Below, piece after piece: positions 56,117-64,000 of a stretch of DNA of 64,000 nucleotides (its first letter is position 1; each line of letters begins with the position of its first letter). Below the pieces are notes generated by a model. It was not told where the DNA came from, did not search any database, and worked only from the letters and a program-made list of their open reading frames with translations. The DNA lies in the NCBI GenBank assembly GCA_947623455.1, contig OX392534.1:40181426-40245425 (forward strand), read 5' to 3'. Position numbers and translations under genes: made by a program. This DNA comes from Mimachlamys varia. Its lineage: Eukaryota; Mollusca; Bivalvia; Pectinida; Pectinidae.

Positions 56117-59100
56117 CATATTTATATAACGCATATTCTTTTCAAATATTATTTCAGCAACAAATTGATGGTACCCAAAATAAACTTAGTAAATCACCTA
56201 ACAACAGTGAAAAGTTATTCGTTAATATATACAGTCAAATTAATTCTTTTTTATAGCACACTTAGCTTGCGCAACATTTTTTCAATTGTCGACAAATTCT
56301 TTGAGTATTATGTGATGTAAATGTCGCACCAATTCATCTGAACAGCCTGAAAAAAAAGTTTAGTAAAGTGAACTCGCTTTAAATAAGCATTATAAAATCT
56401 GTGAATGTTATACATAACAGATCATCAGAAAATGTTACAAAATATCGAAATGAAGAAAGTTCCATTATGAACTGTTTTATATGTGTTTTGATTGTGATAC
56501 AGTGCTGTTTGATAGGTTAGCTTTTCGTATTTTTACTTCAAGTGATATTTATTAATATTAAAGGAAAGAAACGAAGTTCACTTTACTTCTCTTTTATTCA
56601 ACTTCTAAATTTTATCATAGAACAAAACCAATTAAAAGACAAACAATATCGTATTTCTTTCTAAGTTTTTAATAATGAAAACAGCAGTTATATTTGTGAA
56701 AGCAGCAAATAAAAGTGAATATACAATGTACGTGATAAAGGATTATATGCTTTAAGGGGTGTGTTACATGTACCTTCCAATTCTTGTCTACACACTTTTC
56801 ATTAACATGTCATTACAATACTGTCGAGTTCAAATAATTTGCTGTATCGCCGTTTTTTAACCTCATAAATTTTATAAATAATGCTTATCATAGATTCTGT
56901 TAATACTTAATTGACACCCATTAATTACAAATGAAATCTGATTGTACCCCTTAAAGGACGTCATTCTTTGGACGATTATAATACCTTTCTATTACATTTC
57001 TTTTCGATGTACTTTAAATTAAAACAATAGCGAAATAATAACTTGATCATTTGTGCGCTTAGACTATCGGCGGGAAATGATTTCAAATAATTAGTCGTTT
57101 ACTCATTTTATTTTTTACATTTGTATAGGATTAAACCTAAAACAACAAAGGAGCATTAAAGAAACTATTGCTTCATAAAATAATAATTCTTACTCCTGTT
57201 TGGTAAAATCTCATAAACATTATTATGAATTTACACAAAAAATGTGTAGAATTCAACAATACAATATTTCTAAAATGTGTTATACAAAATAAATTTCGAT
57301 GTGAAAGTACAAAAATAGTCAAAACGTTACTTGTGTCTTTCGATTAGAAGGTTCAATCTATTGGTTTAATCTCATTTCCTTGTATTCAATACCATTACTC
57401 ACCTCTATCTAAATATTTTTTTCTTGTGGCATTTGGTGCCACTAGTTCTGATTACATCTACCAATTAAACTTGTATAATTAATTAGCTAAACAATAAGCA
57501 TAGACATCCAATAATGAGTAGCACAGCAAACAATACACAACATTAAGCTCTTGTAAGTTAGGTATTACACAAATAAAACAATTTTGTACGCGACAGTAAG
57601 CTGAAAGTTTAACCACGGAATGATCAATTTGGATTCATTAATAATTTTGAAGGTTGAATGGAATATCGTTATACTTTCGAATCGGAATGTTTCCTTGTTA
57701 CCTAAACGAAACCAAGTTGCAGAATGTATATCAACATTAATTTAAGATCAAAGACGATCAAACGCATAAAAAAATATCGTGTAAAAACAAACATATAAAA
57801 CATTTTAAACTACAATATATAGTGAATAAAATAAAACACTGCGTAAATATGTTAGTACACTTATATAAACCGTGCATCTCTGTTAAACGGTTAAAATCTT
57901 TAATAGATTCAAATTTTATGCTTCTATACTTGACAGTGCTAAAAGAATTTAATATAATTTGTAAAAATGGTTTTAGCCTAAGTTCCATCTGAACAATGTT
58001 GCATTACACAAACATTTTACATATCCTTTGTAACCATGCTTTTTATCCTGAGTTTAATATGAGCGATGTTTTTCTTAAAGGATAATACGTAAAAGGCTGC
58101 ATGACGGTCTGTCTCGAGTTTTGTTTTGTTTTTCAACTTACAATATTATGTATGATAGACCTGTAGTCACACATACTACATTATTGTAAAAAGGACGTTG
58201 GTGTAACAAGAATATCGTTCTTTCAATAAGTCTCGTCCGTTTATCTGAGTGTGTGCACTTGTCATGTGTCCGTCTGTTACCATTTTATAGCTCATATATA
58301 CTTCCAGCATGAACAACTATATCTCATTTCATTAACCGTTCCAATTATTCACATATTCCCGGTTTTATCTCATGCATCATCCCCGTAATTGATGCTTGCA
58401 AATGAACGAAAAAATATGACGGAAACACGATTACTAACTTTTTAATCATTTCTTTTAAAGAACCGGAATTATAAAGACAAATAAGGGGATCTTGATTCTG
58501 CATATTTCACCACTGACATAAATACCTATGTACAAGGCAATAATTCGAATACGTTTGTATAACTATACTTTGATCTAAAATGTTAACGACCTATACATAT
58601 ATTATATATATGCTTCTGAAACGTCCGAGAAGATACCTTTAATCAGGTAAATATTTAATAAAATGATCAGTGATTTTGACAATATTGAAAACCGCTATCC
58701 GATTAAACAGTATGCGGCATGCTATGTTTGGCATCAGGCCATCATGTGATTTTCGTGAAGTTTAGTATGATTTAAACGGGTAGCGTTGGAGTAATTGCTG
58801 TTCCTATTGTCTCTAAATCCAAAATCGGTTTATATCAATTTCAGGAGTAAACAAAGAAAAACCTGACAATAGGTTAACATGTAAATGCTAAAAAACACTG
58901 AAAGAAAGAAAGACAATAAAACAGAATGTTTCAAAAGAGATTCAAAAATATGTAAAAGACTTGACTTCATTTAAATTGCATTTAACAACATATTTGATAG
59001 TTTTCGCATTTGCGTTTATTGGTCACTAATATTATGTTAAATTCTGGTTTGTAAACTTGCCTGTTAAAGAGGCAATTATGCGTAATTTAACAATTACTTG

Positions 59101-60015
59101 AAGATTAATTACTTGCAACAAACAATGGTAAAAATCTTCTTGCAGCCATGTCATAACACACAAGTCAATTTCAATTTAGTGATGTTTAAAAACGCAAAAG
59201 AAATCAATTTTTTTTATCATGCATCATTAATTCAAACAGAGCAAAACAAACAGATTGATTTCGAAGATCAAAATTTTCACTGTGGGGTGAACAATTAAGA
59301 ATAATGTGGGGTGAATTTAGCCATGAACACGTGTTTTCATGCAAAATATTGCAAAGTGATCTGTCATGATCCGGTGTCTATTCTCTTTATCAAATAACGA
59401 CTTACCTGATAGTTTCCTTGAAGATATTCACTGTACCAAAAATCATGTACAATCCATTATCATCGTACAATCTAAACACTTAATGTTCCGGATGTCGCAA
59501 CGTACCTTTTATATACTAGAAGTATGTTTAATGATATAATAAAAGTAAAGCGAGAACATTTATCCAGACATTTTTTGAATTGAATTTTTTCTAAACACTT
59601 TTGACTCACATTTATATTTCAAAGCATAACGTCTTAGATTTTTGTTAATTTTAATACGATATCAGATCTTATAAATCGGAGACCATTTTTTGTGCACATA
59701 TTTTTTCGGAATGTAACATTAGATATTAAGAAAAGCTATGCATTATGAAAACCAATAATGCAATAATATAGAAAAAAAACATATAATATATATAAATGCA
59801 ATGACATTGAAAATAGACCCGTCGCTTTTTAAAAAAGAGTTACTTAGTTACTAAACTAATCCTACTGTACCAAAACAATGATATCAAATCCATACGTCAC
59901 ATTGTAGGGAATAAGATCTTGGAAAGGAAATAAGTTCAATCCGACTTTATATTTCTAATATTTGATTCCGAATATGTATGTCGTATTAATGTTTGTGTTT
60001 TGTTTAAACCTTTAT
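56117..60015. other. Long AT-rich intergenic stretch
   Basis: No exon pattern, RNA gene or shared repeat was recognised; ORFs such as 57758-57988 (-) and 59098-59298 (+) are short and unsupported. Confidence 0.4.
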
Positions 60016-60205
60016 GTCGTGTAACGAATACCATATCTTATTTACAGCTTATTCTTTATCACGACGAAATAGTATGTTTGTAATTTGTTGTCACCTTACT
60101 ATCATGTAACGAATAGAATATCTTATTTACAGTTTATTCTTTATCACGACTAAATAGTATGTTTGTAGTTTGCTGACACCTTACTATCATGTAAGGAATT
60201 TAAGA
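60016..60205. repeat. About 92-bp tandem duplication
   Basis: TATCTTATTTACAG(C/T)TTATTC and ATCACGAC(G/T)AAATAGTATG occur twice, with a further decayed partial copy beyond. Confidence 0.75.
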
Positions 60206-61215
60206 TCGCATATATCATTTACTCCATATCGCGACGGAGTATCATACCCTTATAAAAATTAAAACAGTTGGTGATACGGTTTGTTTAAACTCGTTTAGTT
60301 TGTCTGTTTCGTGCTCACCGATTGAAGCTTAATTGTAGAAAATGAATGTATTATTTATGCAATTGACATGAAGCAAACGTTGCAGAAAGATATTATAAAG
60401 ATTGTGATACAAATACAATTAAGAAGAAGATTTTTATAAGTTGGTAAAACTTGTGCCCAATCCTATTGTTTAAATCAATGTTCAATTACAAGGTGGACAA
60501 ACAGAGACGAGTTGAATTCATATATCACTGATCGGCTTGATTTACACTGTTACCAAGTTAAGTATAAAAGTTGATTTGCAAAAAGGATACAAAATAATAG
60601 AAAATAGCATTGATTTCAACTTATTCTTCAATGGTCGGTATCTCAACATTTAATATTGATAAAAGAGATAGGAGTAATTTTAATAAAATTTTTAATATAC
60701 ATATATATATACAGATGTTGTGTTTATCGATACTTTAATCACCTTAAAATAAAATTATTATTTACAACAAAATTGGTGTTGCAGATGCTGTTATTTCTTT
60801 TAAATCTAATAACTCAATTTCAACTTTTTTAAATAATATTAATACCTTATTTTTTTCCTGCAAAAATATATAGGAACCTATAGGATTTTTTTTGTTGCCG
60901 AATACTAGTAATGTGGATTCCAGATAAATACCAAAGCTAGAATACAGTAGAACATGATTTGTATGAAAATATTGATTAAAATTTTGTAAAAAGATATATA
61001 GAAAAGAGTGAGATTAGGCAGGCCACGTTCAATCAAGATGAAAAAAATAAAATTTGATTATAATCGATTATAAAACTCGTTACAGAAAATTAAATTCACT
61101 ATCACACTATCTATGGATCATAACAGCAGAAGATCAAAGAACACCAGGGAACTGGGTTGGAATGGTATGTATCACAGTCGATGGATAATGGAAGAGATGC
61201 ATTCCTACAGCCCAC

Positions 61216-61460
61216 CCGATAACTCTCACCCAACACATCCCACCCGACACATTCTCACCCAACACATCCCACCCGACACATTCTCACCCAACACATCCCA
61301 CCCGACACATTCTCACCCAACACATCCCACCCGACACATTCTCACCCAGCACAGCCCACCCGCCACTTTCTCATCCGACACAGCCCACCCGACACATTCT
61401 CATCCGACACAGCCATACCGACACATTTTCAACGACACATCCCACCCGACACATTCTCAA
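61216..61460. repeat. 29-bp minisatellite
   Basis: About eight copies of CCCACCCGACACATTCTCAC plus CCAACACAT; later copies diverge. C-rich on the + strand. It explains the His/Pro/Thr-rich 123-codon ORF, which has no other coding evidence. Confidence 0.9.
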
Positions 61461-61489
61461 CATTTACGCCGTTCGCTCTCATAAAAGAA

Positions 61490-63608
61490 CTTTCATTCCA
61501 TCCTAGACTTACGCACTCTCCTAAAGAAACATACTTCTTCTAAAAGCGTGCATGCATGAAGGAACGGAAATGTATGTTATCATTTCAAAAAAATCTATGC
61601 ATGATTTTCTAGAATAGGATATATTTTAAATTAAAATCAGTCAAAAAATAGACTGGTCCTTCACGGACCGCAACTTCTGTGAATTTCACAAAAAGAATTT
61701 TTGCCAATATTTTGATAGAATCAAAAGATAATATTATAAATCAATGAACATGAACTTTGGTTATCAGTGTGAAACATTTTAAAACAAAGTCTCCTTATCT
61801 TTTGATAAAAGAAATTCTGCACATTTTATAATTGACAGCATACAATATCTTTCCCAGATGCATCAAAATGAACCTTTCCCAATAAAGAATCCTTCAACTA
61901 TTAAGAAACCCCTACCCTAATTCCGCTGTGCCATTTACAAATAAACAGCAATTTTGTAATTAAAAAATATCTTTATCGAATGAATAATTCAAAAAAGAAA
62001 GGTAATTTTCACTTGAATTAAAGAAAGGAGTAAGCGGTTACATAATAAGATATGAAACAATGAAATTGAAAGCATAATAAGTAATCTGAAGCATCAAAAT
62101 ATGAATTTCCTCAACACAGGCTTAAAAAAATGATCTGCTTTCCAATTCATCAAGAATCGAAATTAAACGCTTATCCGAGTATAAACCATATGAGAGGGAA
62201 GCAAAACATACACAATCAAATTAACAAACAATCACATTACACACTATTCCTTTTTTTCTTACCTCTGGACAACTGTTAAAGACAAAAAGCACACTATCAA
62301 TTGTTTAATGCTATTGATTTAAGTCAAAATTCGATCAGGGTCGTATATATTTTTCAATGTGAAAAAAAAACTTGTAACCCAAATTACCAACAACAAGAAT
62401 TCATTCTGAAATAGGAACCAGATGAGTTAATATACGGAAAATTATATATTTTAATGAGAATAATAATAATCAAGAATAAAAGACGATTCATAGTTAAGCA
62501 AGAGCTCCATGGACCTCAACGGTCACCTGAGATTTTGATTAACACAAAATTGTCAGTGCTGTTGTTTTCTAGCACCGAAATTACCATGAAATAATAGCAA
62601 TATTTTATGTTATGCTTATTTATGTAACAATTAGGAATCTGTCAACAACATATAGTACACAACGGTAGCAAATTGACGAACAAAAGAAGAGTTCATCAGT
62701 TGTTACAACTCGACTCTCATCCATTTGTCTTTGCTTTGAGAATAAAATATGTTTAAATCAACCAAAGAAACTAGTTATGCAATATTTAGTACATTTTGAT
62801 TACAGCATGTCCGAATCTAAAACGAACAAACACTTATTTAGCCAACTTAAATCTTAAATCCGAACCAAGTAAAACTATTTCCAATTGAAAACAATCAATT
62901 CCAGCGTGTTATTTTTCCATAAAACTACTGTAAATCGCCACTATTTAACCCCCTCCCCGCTCCGGGGTATGAAATTAGAAATTTTGATAATGCACCTTAA
63001 ATGCTATTTATAACGAATATTTCGCTTAAAGCATATCTGGGTCGGAAGAAGATAGTTGACATGTTTCATAACTTTGGCCACATTACTCAAACCACTACGG
63101 ATTTTTACCATTCAATGTATTCGGCAATGAAACGATCCTGCTAAATTTCATGTTATTGGTTAATGGAGTTTTGAGGAAGGTCAAACTATTTACGACGATG
63201 GACAAAAGGCGATTAGAATATGATACTTAACACTAAAGATAACTTAAACTTATATGGTACGAAGCATCCTCCAAAAAATAAATTCACAATAAATAAATAA
63301 ATAAATAATTTGTGAAACTATTTACGCAAAGGAGCAATCTGTCTTTCCCTCTCATTACATACACCATTCAGGTCAGCTGATTTCATTCTTTCTTTTATCA
63401 TACTAACTGCACTCTTATCAAACTAATCAGATACAATATATTACAACTACCATGAACTATATCAATTTACTACAAGAAATTACTTATATAAATTGTCCCT
63501 CTTGTAATAAGGAATCATGATAAAGATAATAGACCGTATTCTATGGGATACCTATAACAGAGAAGTTAAACTAGTAAATATATTCCAAATGTCAGTGAAT
63601 TACATTTT
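61490..63608. other. No recognisable feature
   Basis: AT-rich, no supported gene or repeat. Confidence 0.4.
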
Positions 63609-63777
63609 CAACCGAACCTCGTTATCTCGTAGTCTATGGGAAACTTTTGAGTTATCAAGGTAATCGAGTTAGGTGAGTAAGAATACTGGATGTAAAGTCT
63701 AACCGGGACCGATACAATACATCGAATTAAACGAATTGTTCGAGTTACGATATGTCGAGATAATAAGGTTGGACTGT
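63609..63777. mobile_element. About 169-bp inverted-repeat MITE, pogo/Tigger-like
   Basis: Left end CAACCGAACCTCGTTATCTC and right end GAGATAATAAGGTTGGACTG are imperfect inverted repeats; TA follows the right end. The CAACCTCGTTATCTCGA-type terminus and repeated TCGAGTTA words resemble Tigger/pogo short elements. Confidence 0.45.
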
Positions 63778-63856
63778 ATGTGGTAAACAATAAGGTAAAA
63801 AGGCAAAGAAAAGAATATGAAGAATAATTAAGTAATGACTTTGTGATCAAAACAAA

Positions 63857-63930
63857 TTAGAGAATACCGAAGCGTTAACAACATCATAATCAGAACTCTA
63901 AATCGATTAAACTAGGGGCAAAATATGGAG
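63857..63930 (-). mobile_element. Penelope-like tail terminus
   Basis: GAGAATACCGAAGCGTTAAC then AACATCATAATCAGAACTC and CGATTAAACTAGGGGCAAAA; the uninterrupted version of the site occupied by copy B of the TTAA element. Confidence 0.7.
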
Positions 63931-64000
63931 ATCAAACTAAACAAAACTAAGTAGTGTGTACCTTATTGACATCATCGCGTTGATAAAAACAAAATTAAAA

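Noticed and set aside
61113..61484. 123-codon ORF rich in His, Pro and Thr
   Set aside because: It is almost entirely the 29-bp minisatellite; no splice sites or domain support it.

Overview
The window is AT-rich animal nuclear DNA: small phase-matched exons with GT/AG borders, long introns, tRNA-derived SINEs, foldback MITEs, Penelope-type retroelement relics and a 1.5-kb tandem array. The repeat types and the GGGGTATACTGGAATCAGG/CCGTCCGTCC intronic repeat suggest a marine mollusc, most likely a bivalve; this is inference from repeat style, not a species call.

Layout. 1-9.0 kb is a transposon graveyard: Penelope-like (PLE) relics and two copies of a TTAA-flanked element of about 2.2-2.4 kb. 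One copy has a nested 916-bp TA-flanked MITE; the other sits exactly in the terminus of a PLE relic. 9.04-27.83 kb holds the one gene I can model with confidence: 28 coding exons on the + strand, phase-consistent throughout, predicting about 831 residues. It has a basic N-terminus, an acidic low-complexity rod built by repeated exon duplication, a strongly basic stretch, a hydrophobic hairpin (two membrane segments) and a C-terminal domain that reads as a death-effector domain (DED). Its introns contain a SINE, MITEs, PLE fragments and a sense-oriented hammerhead ribozyme motif. 28-33.6 kb is gene-poor with minus-strand PLE reverse-transcriptase relics. 33.6-40.8 kb is a tandem array (S-T-Q unit, about 1.5 kb). 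41-44.5 kb is a head-to-tail pile of + strand PLE relics with a second hammerhead motif. 44.5-64 kb is mostly non-coding AT-rich sequence with one coding-like block on the minus strand near 46 kb, another PLE relic, a MITE nested in a SINE, and several minisatellites.

Most interesting: (i) the apparently undescribed membrane-anchored DED protein whose acidic repeats and membrane cassette were made by serial exon duplication, with decayed cassette copies still visible in its introns; (ii) two complete type-I hammerhead ribozyme motifs (23,199-23,242 and 43,373-43,416), differing at one stem position that keeps pairing and in the stem II loop, carried by a repeat of about 280 bp lying next to PLE relics, one of them inside an intron of the DED gene in sense orientation; (iii) insertions whose empty sites can be read elsewhere in the window.

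No search or folding program was run. Exon calls rest on splice consensus, reading-phase continuity and exon-to-exon similarity seen by eye.
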